Shown here: positions 50,725 through 60,565 of the stretch, in pieces
Layout: each line of letters starts with the position of its first letter
How positions within the stretch are numbered: the stretch's first letter is position 1
Source: an uncultured Flavobacteriaceae bacterium
GTDB lineage: Bacteria > Bacteroidota > Bacteroidia > Flavobacteriales > Flavobacteriaceae
Direction of reading: 5' to 3'
Assembly (NCBI GenBank): GCA_905479475.1
Contig: CAJQMT010000002.1
Span: forward strand, 1-64,000
Length of the DNA: 64,000 nucleotides
Position numbers and translations under genes: made by a program
Notes under the pieces: generated by a model
Told to the model about the DNA's origin: nothing
Databases searched by the model: none
Seen by the model: only the letters and a program-made list of their open reading frames with translations

Positions 50725-53007
50725 TTATTTTATTTTTTTCAACAGCTCTTTAGCTCTTTTTTCTTCTTCTGTATTGACGTGATTCAAAACTATAAATTCC
50801 AATGCTTTTTTATAAGCTGTCTTTCCTGCTAGTTTTGCCAATACATGAGCACGAAGCAATGCCAACTTTGGTTGTAATTTATCTCCTTCAAATGAAAACA
50901 TTGCCTTTTCAATTTCTTTCAAAGCCCCTTTGTAATTTTCAGAACTGTAAAGATAATAGATTTCTTTGTACTTGTCTTCTAGCAATGCTTCACCTTGTTC
51001 TCGGACATTATAATCTTCCGGCTGCAAGATCATTCTAGCGAAAATAGAATTGGGAAATTGATTGACAACAACTTTTTTATAAATTCCTGCTAAGGGAGAG
51101 TTTTGTGCTTTGTACATTTTGTACAACTGATAATTTGCTCCGAGTACCAATCTTTGACTTGGATCATAAGAAAGCAACTTTTCTAACTTTTCCAATGCCA
51201 GTTCTGTTTCTTTGAATTGTTCTTTATAAACCAATCCTAATTGGTAATACGTTGTATTTCTAAGGACAAAAATACTGTCTCTTTCTTTTGTTGTTTTTGG
51301 CAATTTATCGATATAAAACATCGGATTGTATTTTTCCAACAGCTCATTTGAAACTGCATTTTTTTTCTTTTCAAGCGAAGCATCCTCCAATTTATTTTCA
51401 ACAATCGCCAATTTTGAAGACCACCTCCAATTGTCTTTTAATTCTCGTTTACCCCAGTTCCTTTGAAAGTCCTGAGCTCCATAAGCCAAGGTTTCTTGAT
51501 TGTAAAAATACCATTTCCCTCCTGATTTAGAGGTGTATTGCTGCCCAGGGCCCACAGTATTTACAGCTCTTTCTTGATAGACTGCCAACTTTTGTTGCAA
51601 TGTTGCTACTTTCAATGCCTCCGCCTCTTTGATTTTTAACTGTGTGATGTATTTTTCAAAAAAAAGAACCTGCTCTGAGGGTTCAATGGACAACAAATGA
51701 AAGATGCTATCATTTCTTTTGATTCGTTGTTCAAAAACGAGTACTATTTCTAAATTTTCTCGCTTTTTCGAGATTCTACGGATCCGTTTGCTTTTTATTT
51801 TTCCTGAAACCTGGAGGACACTATCGTAATATGCTCCTGCATTTTTATAGTTGGCTTCCTTAAAAAACAAATCTCCCAAAATTTCATAAGAAAGTCCTTT
51901 TTGGAAATTTTGAGCGTTTTTGGTATGAATGGATTTTACAAAATTCTGAACGGACAAATCTCTCGAACCGCTTTCTTTATGAACAACACCCAATTGATGA
52001 TACAATGCCGCCAAATAAGGACGATTTTCTCTGATTTCAATAAGTTCTTGCAGTCTGTCAACTATTTGACTTGGAGGAGTGTCATTTGTGTAGTTTTTTG
52101 CCCTTTCTATTTCTGCATGAATTTTATATTTGTAAGGAATTTTCTTCAATGAAATCACCTCTTGAAAGGATTTCTGAGAAAGCTCACGCTCGCCTTCCTG
52201 AAGGTATAGCTGCCCGAGAATCAAAAGGTTTCTTGCTTTTTTGGATTTGTCTTTGCTAAAATTTACGGCTTCGTTCAAATGATGAATCACCATCGCGACA
52301 CTGTCCAATTGATTCCAAGCCATTGCGGATATCATATGCGCTTCTTCAACAATTGATGCGTCAATTTTACCCTGTGCTTTTTCTTCTTGCAGCCTTTCTT
52401 GCAAGGACTCCAAAGCAACTTCTTCATTTTCCAAACGAACGTTGGTTTTTGCTCTCCATACAATTGCTTCTTTGATCAGACTTGCCTCTGGATAGTTCTT
52501 TAAGATATAGTCAAAAGCTTCCAAGGCGGGGATAAAACGCTGTGAATAATACCGCGACTTCCCTAAAAGCAAATAAGCATCGTCTATTTTACTGTTACGT
52601 TCTGAACCGTCTATGAACATCGAATGTTTTTGCACGGCTTTTACTGCTTTTGCCTCAGCAATTTCAAATGGCGTTTGTTTTTCATCTGATTCGTTTTCTA
52701 AAACTCCCTTCTTTTTGGGAACAGACTCTTCAACATAATCCTCCTTAATTTCAAGGGGTTCTATTGGCAGTACATTCCAATAATTGTCTTCATAGTTCTC
52801 TTGCATTTCTTTCCAATCTTTTTCAAAAGCAATTTCACCATTGTACAAAATATTGTATTCTGTTGTCATCGCATGGTATTTACGATTGAGAAAACGATTT
52901 TTTTTTGTGCTACATCCAAGCACTGTGGCAATCAAAAAAAGAATATGGAAAAATTTCGTGTTCAAGTAGTTTTTATATTTTTTCGCTGCCTTACAACTGA
53001 AGGTCAA
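50725..53007 (-). CDS. TPR lipoprotein, SprE/PorW-like type IX secretion/gliding component
   Basis: Lipobox FLIATVLGCSTKKNRFLNRKYHAMTTEYNILYNGEIAFEKD typical of PorW/SprE; TPR repeats; next to bactofilin. Confidence 0.82.
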   Translation of the reverse strand: MTFSCKAAKKYKNYLNTKFFHILFLIATVLGCSTKKNRFLNRKYHAMTTEYNILYNGEIAFEKDWKEMQENYEDNYWNVLPIEPLEIKEDYVEESVPKKKGVLENESDEKQTPFEIAEAKAVKAVQKHSMFIDGSERNSKIDDAYLLLGKSRYYSQRFIPALEAFDYILKNYPEASLIKEAIVWRAKTNVRLENEEVALESLQERLQEEKAQGKIDASIVEEAHMISAMAWNQLDSVAMVIHHLNEAVNFSKDKSKKARNLLILGQLYLQEGERELSQKSFQEVISLKKIPYKYKIHAEIERAKNYTNDTPPSQIVDRLQELIEIRENRPYLAALYHQLGVVHKESGSRDLSVQNFVKSIHTKNAQNFQKGLSYEILGDLFFKEANYKNAGAYYDSVLQVSGKIKSKRIRRISKKRENLEIVLVFEQRIKRNDSIFHLLSIEPSEQVLFFEKYITQLKIKEAEALKVATLQQKLAVYQERAVNTVGPGQQYTSKSGGKWYFYNQETLAYGAQDFQRNWGKRELKDNWRWSSKLAIVENKLEDASLEKKKNAVSNELLEKYNPMFYIDKLPKTTKERDSIFVLRNTTYYQLGLVYKEQFKETELALEKLEKLLSYDPSQRLVLGANYQLYKMYKAQNSPLAGIYKKVVVNQFPNSIFARMILQPEDYNVREQGEALLEDKYKEIYYLYSSENYKGALKEIEKAMFSFEGDKLQPKLALLRAHVLAKLAGKTAYKKALEFIVLNHVNTEEEKRAKELLKKIK

Positions 53008-53095
53008 AAATGAAACGTAAAACTACAAATTATATTATGGTTTGACCCCTTGGGAAAACGCAATTTTGTTTGTCGGAGCTGAAGCATGTCATGCT

Positions 53096-54049
53096 TTACA
53101 GAAAACGATCCACGATAGATTTTACGGACTCTATTTTTTTCGTATGACCAATACTCGGCCCAGCAACCCAGACAGTTTTGTAAGTTACTTTTTTAGCTGC
53201 TTGTGCCACATCGGCAGATCCCTTGAGATAACGGAGTAATTTTACCCATTTTTTCAATCTTTTATTCCGCTTCAGCAAGTTTTCAAGCCACGTTTCTTGG
53301 GTACCCACTTTTTTCACATAGGGTGTATTGATCACTGTACAAGGAGTTCCAGAAATTTTTTGAGTGACTACAATATCTTCCGAACCATAATCCACGCATG
53401 CTTGTTTGTATTCATTTGAAATGCTCGCTTCTTCAGACGCAATAAAAGGACTTCCAATAGAAGCTCCAACTGCACCTAAATCCAACATCTCCTTCAGTTC
53501 TTCTTTATTCCCAACTCCTCCTGCCGAAATTACTGGGATATTGCATTGTTTGACGAGCTCTGGAATCAATTCTTCCGGTTTCAAATCTCCGCGATGCCCT
53601 CCTGCTCTGTTATTGACAGCAATCAAAGCATCACAACCCAAAGCAGCTACTTTTTTGGCATGCACTACACTGACCACATCGCAAAATACTTTGATGTTTT
53701 TTTGATGTGCCTTGCGAATAATTTCTTCTGGATTGCCAAGAGAAGTAATGATAAAATCGACTCCAACCTCACAACAAGCATACAATTGCTCTTTGTACTT
53801 TAAATTGGATTTGTTTACGATGATATTGATTCCAAAAGCTCCTTTTGGCGTTTTGACTTTCTGAAGTGTTCGTATCGCTTTTTTGAGCTCTGGAATCGTG
53901 CGGTAATTCAAAGCTGGAATACATCCCGCCACATTTTTTTCCATCACTGCTTTTACCATTTCGACATTGGAAACTAAAAACATAGGAGCTACAATGATGG
54001 GGTGTTCAATCCCCAACATCTCTTGCAAAGTAAAACCAGATTCTTTCAT
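53096..54049 (-). CDS. Nitronate monooxygenase / FabK-like FMN TIM-barrel
   Basis: GIEHPIIVAPMFLVSN, NNRAGGHRGDL, ISAGGVGNKEELKEML, GASIGSPF. Confidence 0.88.
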   Translation of the reverse strand: MKESGFTLQEMLGIEHPIIVAPMFLVSNVEMVKAVMEKNVAGCIPALNYRTIPELKKAIRTLQKVKTPKGAFGINIIVNKSNLKYKEQLYACCEVGVDFIITSLGNPEEIIRKAHQKNIKVFCDVVSVVHAKKVAALGCDALIAVNNRAGGHRGDLKPEELIPELVKQCNIPVISAGGVGNKEELKEMLDLGAVGASIGSPFIASEEASISNEYKQACVDYGSEDIVVTQKISGTPCTVINTPYVKKVGTQETWLENLLKRNKRLKKWVKLLRYLKGSADVAQAAKKVTYKTVWVAGPSIGHTKKIESVKSIVDRFL

Positions 54050-54195
54050 TTTTTTTTATCTGTTTAAAGATACTTTATTTAAAGTCAGGAATCCTTAAGA
54101 TATGTTTATAATTAAACTTCTCTTAAATTCAAACAATTTGAGCTGCATCTTTTAGAAGTTTCTTACTTTTGTATGGAATTACATACCATAGATCA

Positions 54196-55245
54196 ATGCC
54201 ACAATTTCACAACTTAAAAATCAAAGAAATCGTCAAAGAAACATTCAATGCGGTTTCCATTCTTTTTGAAGTTCCTTCTGATTTGGAAAAAACATATAAG
54301 TTCATAGCCGGACAGTACGTCACTATTCGAACTGAAATAAACAATGAAACCATTCGCAGAGCTTATTCTATTTGTTCGTCCGAAAAAAGTGGTGATTTGC
54401 GAATTGCTGTCAAAGCCATCAAAAACGGGGTGTTTTCCAACCACGCCTTTCAATATTTGAATTTGGGAGATTCTTTGGAGGTGGCGCCTCCCGAGGGAAT
54501 TTTCAAACTAAACACCGACAATAAGGCGCTGAAAAATTATGTAGGTTTCGCTGCAGGAAGTGGGATTACACCCATTCTTTCCATGATTAAAACTGTCCTG
54601 GAAAACGAACCCAAATCCACTTTTACTCTAGTTTATGGGAACAAAAGCAATCAAGAAACCATTTTTAAAGAAGAACTCGATGCTTTGGCGCAAAAATTTA
54701 TAGCCCGTTTAAACATAAAATATGTATTTAGCCAAGAAGAAACAAAAGGCGCCGAATATGGCAGAATCGACAAAGCGACTGTACATGCTATTGTAAGAGA
54801 AAAATTCAACCACCTTCGTTTTGACGAAGCCTTTCTTTGCGGTCCTGAAGAAATGATCCAGACCGTTTCAAAGACGCTATCAGAAGACGGCTTCTCGAAA
54901 AAAAATATACATTTTGAATTGTTTGTCTCTTCCACCAACACGAAAGAAGTTACCAACCAGGAAGGCATTTCAGAAATCACGGTTTTGGTAGATGATGAAG
55001 AAACGACCTTTTCTATGGACAAAAACGACACTCTTTTGGCTGCTTCATTACGCAACAATTTGGATGTTCCATACTCCTGTCAAGGAGGGGTTTGTAGCAG
55101 CTGTATGTGCAAAGTAACGGAAGGGAAAGCACGCATGACTGCTAATTCTATCCTAAGCGAAAGCGATTTGGAAGAAGGACTTGTTTTATCATGCCTGGCG
55201 CACCCAACCACCGAAAAAATCACCATCGATTTTGACGATGTCTGA
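54196..55245 (+). CDS. PaaE-like ferredoxin:NAD(P)H oxidoreductase
   Basis: RAYSICSS, AAGSGITPILSM, LCGPEEMI, CQGGVCSSCMCKV. Starts at internal ATG 54196. Confidence 0.88.
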   Translation: MPQFHNLKIKEIVKETFNAVSILFEVPSDLEKTYKFIAGQYVTIRTEINNETIRRAYSICSSEKSGDLRIAVKAIKNGVFSNHAFQYLNLGDSLEVAPPEGIFKLNTDNKALKNYVGFAAGSGITPILSMIKTVLENEPKSTFTLVYGNKSNQETIFKEELDALAQKFIARLNIKYVFSQEETKGAEYGRIDKATVHAIVREKFNHLRFDEAFLCGPEEMIQTVSKTLSEDGFSKKNIHFELFVSSTNTKEVTNQEGISEITVLVDDEETTFSMDKNDTLLAASLRNNLDVPYSCQGGVCSSCMCKVTEGKARMTANSILSESDLEEGLVLSCLAHPTTEKITIDFDDV

Positions 55246-55266
55246 TTCCTAGTAGCTACTATTCAA

Positions 55267-57111
55267 TTACTTTCTTGGAAAACGATTGTTGCTTTTGTCA
55301 ATATCTGCCATCAATTCTAGCGGGTCGATGGAAACTGACTGGATCTTTTTTTGAACTGAAAAACGGTATTTCGGAGCCACCCATGACCAATCGTTTAAGA
55401 GTTCTGCATTGGTTCTCTTTTCTCCCCTCATAGCAACTATAGGGATGTAAAAATATGCTTTTGTTCCATCTTCATAAGAAACCATAAGATCTATGGGCAT
55501 GTGCATAGAACCTATTCTTTCGAGAACAATTTCATTTCCGTTCTTTACCGATACACTGTAATCAATAGTACGTGTTGTTTCTATCCAATTGTTATAATAC
55601 CAGTCCAAGGATATTCCTGAAATTTTCTCCACTGTTCGCAAAAAATTGTGAGGTGTCGGATGTTTGAATATAAAATCTACATAGTACTTCTGCAAGGCTT
55701 TTTCTAAAGAATCCTCTCCGATAACATACGCCAGTTGTTTCAAAAATATAGCGCCTTTGTCATAACTAGAAATTCCATAAGCATAATTGTAACGATAATA
55801 ATCAGCGTGGGTTGTCATGGGCTCACTAATATTGTACTTTACAAATTTGTAATAACTGTCGTAGCTTGCTTTGTTTGGGTTTTTAGAAAACCTCTCGAGT
55901 ACCTTATCCTCTGCTTTTTGTGAAATATACGTTGCAAAACCTTCATCCATCCATGGGTACTTACTTTCGTTAGTCGCTAATACAAACTGGAACCAAGAAT
56001 GTGCCAATTCATGGGCTACTACCCCGACCAAACTTCCAAAACTTCTTTCCCCGGTAATCAAGGTACACATCCCGTATTCCATTCCTCCATCTCCCCCTTG
56101 TATCACAGAATATTGTGGGTACGGATATGTCCCAATTTGCTGGTTATAGTACGACAGTAACTCTGCTATTTTCGGCTGCAAATCTTTCCAATTTTGCAAG
56201 AAGGATTTCGTCATGGTGCTTTTGTAAAAAAAGCGAAGTACCGTTCCTTCTTTTGTTAAAATAACATCGTGTGTAAAATCAGGATCTGCTGCCCAAGTAA
56301 AATCATGTACGTTGTGCGCTTTGAAATGCCATTTTAATTTGCCTTCTTCTCCTTTTTTAAATTCTTCACCCGCTTGCGAATAACCATGTCCAACTTCTTC
56401 CGTGTTTTGTAGAACTCCTGTCCCACCAACTGTATATTTTTTATCGAGATACAAGGTGACATCAAAATCGCCCCACTCGCCATAGAATTCTCTCCCAATA
56501 TACGATTGCGCATGCCATCCTTCAACATCATAGACTGCCATTTTGGGGTACCATTGCGTCATGGACAGCGCAACGTTTTCTTTATTATTTCTTCCCGAGC
56601 GTCTCACCTGATTTGGTACCTGTCCCAAAAATTCCATCTCAAAAACAGCCTTCTTCCCAGGTGCAATAGGCTTGTTTAAATACACTTCTAAGATCGTCCC
56701 ATCAATCTTGTAGGTCAGTAGTTCCTTGTTCTGCTTCAAAGAATTAATTTCGATAAATCCGATTTCATTAGGTTTCAAAAGCGCTATTTTACTTGTCAGT
56801 ACAGGATTTTCCGAAGTGCCTGTATTTGTAACCATACGCGGATCGGGATCTTTGCTGTGTTGCACGCGGACATCCATTTCCGAATTTGGCTGAAAAGCAT
56901 TGAAATACAAATGATAGTACACTTTTTTCAAGACATCCGGAGAATTGTTCGTGTAGGTCAATTTTTGTTTTCCCTTGTATTGATAGGTTTGTACATCCAT
57001 ATCAATCTCCATCACATAGTCAACCTCTTGCTGCCAATAGCAACTTTTTTGTGCCCTCGAGGATTGCGTCAAGAAAACGGCAAAAACAAAACTTACAAAC
57101 AGTGCTCTCAC
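55267..57111 (-). CDS. M1 family metallopeptidase
   Basis: GGMEYGM and HELAHSWFQF...E zinc motif. Confidence 0.93.
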   Translation of the reverse strand: MRALFVSFVFAVFLTQSSRAQKSCYWQQEVDYVMEIDMDVQTYQYKGKQKLTYTNNSPDVLKKVYYHLYFNAFQPNSEMDVRVQHSKDPDPRMVTNTGTSENPVLTSKIALLKPNEIGFIEINSLKQNKELLTYKIDGTILEVYLNKPIAPGKKAVFEMEFLGQVPNQVRRSGRNNKENVALSMTQWYPKMAVYDVEGWHAQSYIGREFYGEWGDFDVTLYLDKKYTVGGTGVLQNTEEVGHGYSQAGEEFKKGEEGKLKWHFKAHNVHDFTWAADPDFTHDVILTKEGTVLRFFYKSTMTKSFLQNWKDLQPKIAELLSYYNQQIGTYPYPQYSVIQGGDGGMEYGMCTLITGERSFGSLVGVVAHELAHSWFQFVLATNESKYPWMDEGFATYISQKAEDKVLERFSKNPNKASYDSYYKFVKYNISEPMTTHADYYRYNYAYGISSYDKGAIFLKQLAYVIGEDSLEKALQKYYVDFIFKHPTPHNFLRTVEKISGISLDWYYNNWIETTRTIDYSVSVKNGNEIVLERIGSMHMPIDLMVSYEDGTKAYFYIPIVAMRGEKRTNAELLNDWSWVAPKYRFSVQKKIQSVSIDPLELMADIDKSNNRFPRK

Positions 57112-57136
57112 TTGTTCATCATTAAAAAATTAAACC

Positions 57137-58804
57137 CTACTTTTTCGATACCATACTTTCAGCCATACGGACAGCGTTGTATGCATTTACAATTCTTCCA
57201 GTGACACACAATTCAGACAACGAAACCAAAACATCTGTTGTTCCTGGTTGGATGACCTTGAAAGGAATAAGTGTTCCAGAATTCATCAAAATACGCTTTA
57301 CTTGTTTTGCCGAAAGGGCGGGGTAATAGGAACGTAGCAAGGCTGCTACCCCTGCCGTTGAAGGAGAAGCCATGGAGGTTCCACTTAAAAACCGATACGA
57401 ATTCTCCGTAACAGGCGCATAGATTTTTACGCCGGGAGCAAAAATATCTACATTTTTTTTTCCATAATTTGAAAATGTAGCCAAGAGGTGTTCGTCGTAA
57501 GAAGAACTCATTGCCCCAACCGTAATCATATTGTCAGAAATTTCATTTGTCAAATCTGGGGCATCGTTTGGAAATACACCTATCTCATCAATATTTTGCG
57601 CGTTGTTGCCTGCTGCATTTACGATCAATACGTCGTGTTTTTCCGCATAGCGAATAGCTTCGTAAACCCATTCCACATTTGGAGAATACCCTTTGCCAAA
57701 ACTTGTATTGATTACTTTTGCACCGTTGTCAACGGCATATCTGAATCCCAAAGCCACGTCTTTGTCATACTCATCTCCGTTCGGTACGCAACGCACCGAC
57801 ATCAATTTCACATTCTTTGCGATTCCACTCATCCCATTTTCATTAATCTTTTCCGCCAAAATAATTCCTGCAACGTGCGTGCCGTGAATTTCATCTTTTT
57901 CCCGATTGCTTGGGTCTCCATCTCCATAATCTGTTACTGACATATCAAACTCATTATCTCCCAACAATGTACTTCTGGGATTGAAATCCAAATTGTAAAA
58001 AGCGTTTACTTGGGATGTGTAATAAGCAACACCTCCTTTCAAATGAGCCATTTCTTCTTGGTAGCTCGTTCCTCCTGTCAATACTCGGATAGTCATTTCT
58101 TTTTGTTTGCTCAACGCTTCATCCGTTGTTACAATAGCCGTCACGTCTGCCAACGTATAAACCTCTTTACCCGTGCTTTGTAACATGGCATTGTGGGCAG
58201 ATTCGTACATCTTATAATAAGAAGTATACTTATTTTTACTTTCGGAAGCCTTGTCCAATTTTGCATCAAACACTTCTTTGAGTTCCATGTATTCTTGGTA
58301 TTCTTTTTTATCAGCCTCTGAAATTTGAGCTGTTGTCGTGCCTTCAAATTTTACAGATTTCTGTTTTATCAATCGAGTTATTTCAAGGTTCTCATCGTAG
58401 ATTTCACCCAAAAAATTCCAGCCATGAACATCATCGACATAACCATTTTTATCATCATCGACTCCGTTTCCTGGTATTTCGTCTTCATTGACCCACAGTA
58501 CATTTTTCAAAGCATCGTGTTTCAATTCGATTCCTGAATCATTTACTGCGACAATAATTTCTGTCGCTTTTTTCCCTTTTAAAAAATCATATGCTTTTGC
58601 AACACTCATTCCTGGAATGGTGTCTGTCGCAAGATCTGCATGTCCCCAAGTTTGTTTTTGGAATTCAGTAAGCATCTGCTCTTTTGCAGGCAATTCCACA
58701 GCGTTCAAACTTGCTTTGGGAACCGGTATATTGCGAATAGACCTACAACTTCCTATAGAAATTAGTAAGAGAACAGCGAAGCAGGTTTCATTGAATCGTT
58801 TCAT
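57137..58804 (-). CDS. S8 family serine peptidase (subtilisin-like lipoprotein)
   Basis: VNDSGI, HGTHVAGI, SGTSMASPSTAGVAALL; lipobox ISIGSC. Confidence 0.93.
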   Translation of the reverse strand: MKRFNETCFAVLLLISIGSCRSIRNIPVPKASLNAVELPAKEQMLTEFQKQTWGHADLATDTIPGMSVAKAYDFLKGKKATEIIVAVNDSGIELKHDALKNVLWVNEDEIPGNGVDDDKNGYVDDVHGWNFLGEIYDENLEITRLIKQKSVKFEGTTTAQISEADKKEYQEYMELKEVFDAKLDKASESKNKYTSYYKMYESAHNAMLQSTGKEVYTLADVTAIVTTDEALSKQKEMTIRVLTGGTSYQEEMAHLKGGVAYYTSQVNAFYNLDFNPRSTLLGDNEFDMSVTDYGDGDPSNREKDEIHGTHVAGIILAEKINENGMSGIAKNVKLMSVRCVPNGDEYDKDVALGFRYAVDNGAKVINTSFGKGYSPNVEWVYEAIRYAEKHDVLIVNAAGNNAQNIDEIGVFPNDAPDLTNEISDNMITVGAMSSSYDEHLLATFSNYGKKNVDIFAPGVKIYAPVTENSYRFLSGTSMASPSTAGVAALLRSYYPALSAKQVKRILMNSGTLIPFKVIQPGTTDVLVSLSELCVTGRIVNAYNAVRMAESMVSKK

Positions 58805-58816
58805 GTTTTTTATTTT

Positions 58817-59680
58817 TTAAATAGTGAATTGATCTTTAAAAGAAAATGTTTCTTTCAAACGAAACCCTTTGTCCGTTTGTTTGATGGTGCATAATTCGTT
58901 CGAAGCATCGTGTTCCAAAAACAACAAGTATTCTTGAGCTACTGCTTCCCTTAAAAAAAGCTCTTTTTCTTGCATCGTTAAAAGTGGTCGGGTGTCATAA
59001 CTCATCACATATGGCAATGGAATATGACCAATTGTCGGCAACAAATCAGCGACAAAAACAATGGTTTTCCCTTTGTAACGAATGTGCGGTAACATTTGTT
59101 TTTCTGTATGTCCATCCACCGTAAATATCTCAAAGCCCAAAGCAGTATTTTTCAAATAATTTTCATCGTTGACTTCAACGAAATTCAATTGTCCACTTTC
59201 TTGTATGGGTAAAATATTCTCTGATAAAAAAGAGGCTTTTTCTCTTGAATTTGGCTCAGTTGCCCATTTCCAATGTTCTTTGTTGGACCAAAACCGCGCA
59301 TTTTTAAAGGCGGGTTGAAAAAATGTTTTGGTGGCATTCCACTCGATACATCCTCCACAGTGATCGAAGTGCAAATGCGTTAAAAAAACATCTGTGATAT
59401 CGTCTTTATGGAAACCGTAGTTGGCCAGTGAACGTTCTAAAGAAAAATCTCTCGACACATCAAAATGACCAAAAAAAGATTCGGATTGTTTGTTACCTAT
59501 CCCCGTGTCAATCAATAGCAATCGTTCTCCATCTTCAATCAACAAACTTCGCATAGAAACCTCAATCCTATTATGCGCGTCTGCTGGATTTGTTCTTTGC
59601 CAAATAGTTTTGGGTACGACTCCAAACATGGCTCCGCCATCGAGTTTGATACGTCCGGTTTCGATAGGATAAATTTTCAA
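58817..59680 (-). CDS. MBL-fold metallo-hydrolase
   Basis: THLHFDHCGG motif and DGHTEKQM. Confidence 0.9.
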   Translation of the reverse strand: MKIYPIETGRIKLDGGAMFGVVPKTIWQRTNPADAHNRIEVSMRSLLIEDGERLLLIDTGIGNKQSESFFGHFDVSRDFSLERSLANYGFHKDDITDVFLTHLHFDHCGGCIEWNATKTFFQPAFKNARFWSNKEHWKWATEPNSREKASFLSENILPIQESGQLNFVEVNDENYLKNTALGFEIFTVDGHTEKQMLPHIRYKGKTIVFVADLLPTIGHIPLPYVMSYDTRPLLTMQEKELFLREAVAQEYLLFLEHDASNELCTIKQTDKGFRLKETFSFKDQFTI

Positions 59681-59819
59681 AGGCTCCTTTTTTAAAATTT
59701 ACGAGTGCGCGTTCTCTACGAATATAAGAAATTCTACATTCATGAATGCGGCTGCTTTTGCCAAATATGGCAATGCTTACAAAAGTGCTACTTTTTTCGG
59801 AAGAAGTATGTTAAATAAA

Positions 59820-59851
59820 TAAAAAAACCATCTTGGATCAAGATGGTTTTT
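59820..59851 (-). terminator. Terminator downstream of tRNA-Cys
   Basis: AAAAAACCATCTTGGATCAAGATGGTTTTTT. Confidence 0.85.
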
Positions 59852-59853
59852 TA

Positions 59854-59925
59854 GAGGCGTCGAGCGGATTCGAACCGCTGTAGATGGTTTTGCAGACCAC
59901 TGCCTAGCCACTCGGCCACAACGCC
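59854..59925 (-). tRNA. tRNA-Cys (GCA)
   Basis: GGCGTTGTGGCCGAGTGGCTAGGCAGTGGTCTGCAAAACCATCTACAGCGGTTCGAATCCGCTCGACGCC cloverleaf with GCA anticodon. Confidence 0.97.
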
Positions 59926-59978
59926 ATTGCGGATGCAAATTTAGACATTTTTACTATCTGCACAAGAACTTTCAAGGA

Positions 59979-60338
59979 TTATTTTCTCTTTTCAGAAAGC
60001 ACTACAGTCACTTGTTCAACATCTCCTCCAATAGGTGGATTTATCTTAGAAACAGCAACTTTTACTTTTTGCACCATCGGTATTTCAACCAACACTCGGT
60101 CAATAATTCTTTTGGCAACATGTTCCAATAATTCTGATCGAATTGCCATTTCTTGTTTTGCGATCAAGTTCAAATGAACGTAATCTACCGTATCTGAAAG
60201 CCGATCAGTGGAAGAAGATTTTTCCAAATCTGCTTTGACAGCAATGTCCACGCGATAATCAGAGCCTATTTTTGCCTCTTCCTCCAGACACCCGTGATAG
60301 GAATAGGTACGTATATTTTCAACTTTGATGGTTCCCAT
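59979..60338 (-). CDS. folB: Dihydroneopterin aldolase
   Basis: IKVENIRTYSYHGCLEEEAKIGSDYRVD; start MGTIKVEN. Confidence 0.92.
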   Translation of the reverse strand: MGTIKVENIRTYSYHGCLEEEAKIGSDYRVDIAVKADLEKSSSTDRLSDTVDYVHLNLIAKQEMAIRSELLEHVAKRIIDRVLVEIPMVQKVKVAVSKINPPIGGDVEQVTVVLSEKRK

Positions 60339-60565
60339 TTTTATTTTGTTTGATTGCAAATTTACGGAAACTCAAACGAGAAGCCTCCGCCACACTGGAA
60401 AAATATATCCAATCCACACAGGATCGCTTTTTTTCTAAATTTGACAAAAAAATCACATCTTCAAATCACCAATTCCATTTCAAACAAAGGCTTGTTCAAT
60501 TCCGCTATTTTTTATTCTATTTTCTTTAAATTTGCAGCTTTACAAACCCTTTCAACTCGTTGAAG

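Noticed and set aside
50725-53007. New secretion locus around the SprE/PorW-like gene
   Set aside because: Its placement beside bactofilin and atp genes looks like ordinary flavobacterial synteny, and no other T9SS genes are in the window.
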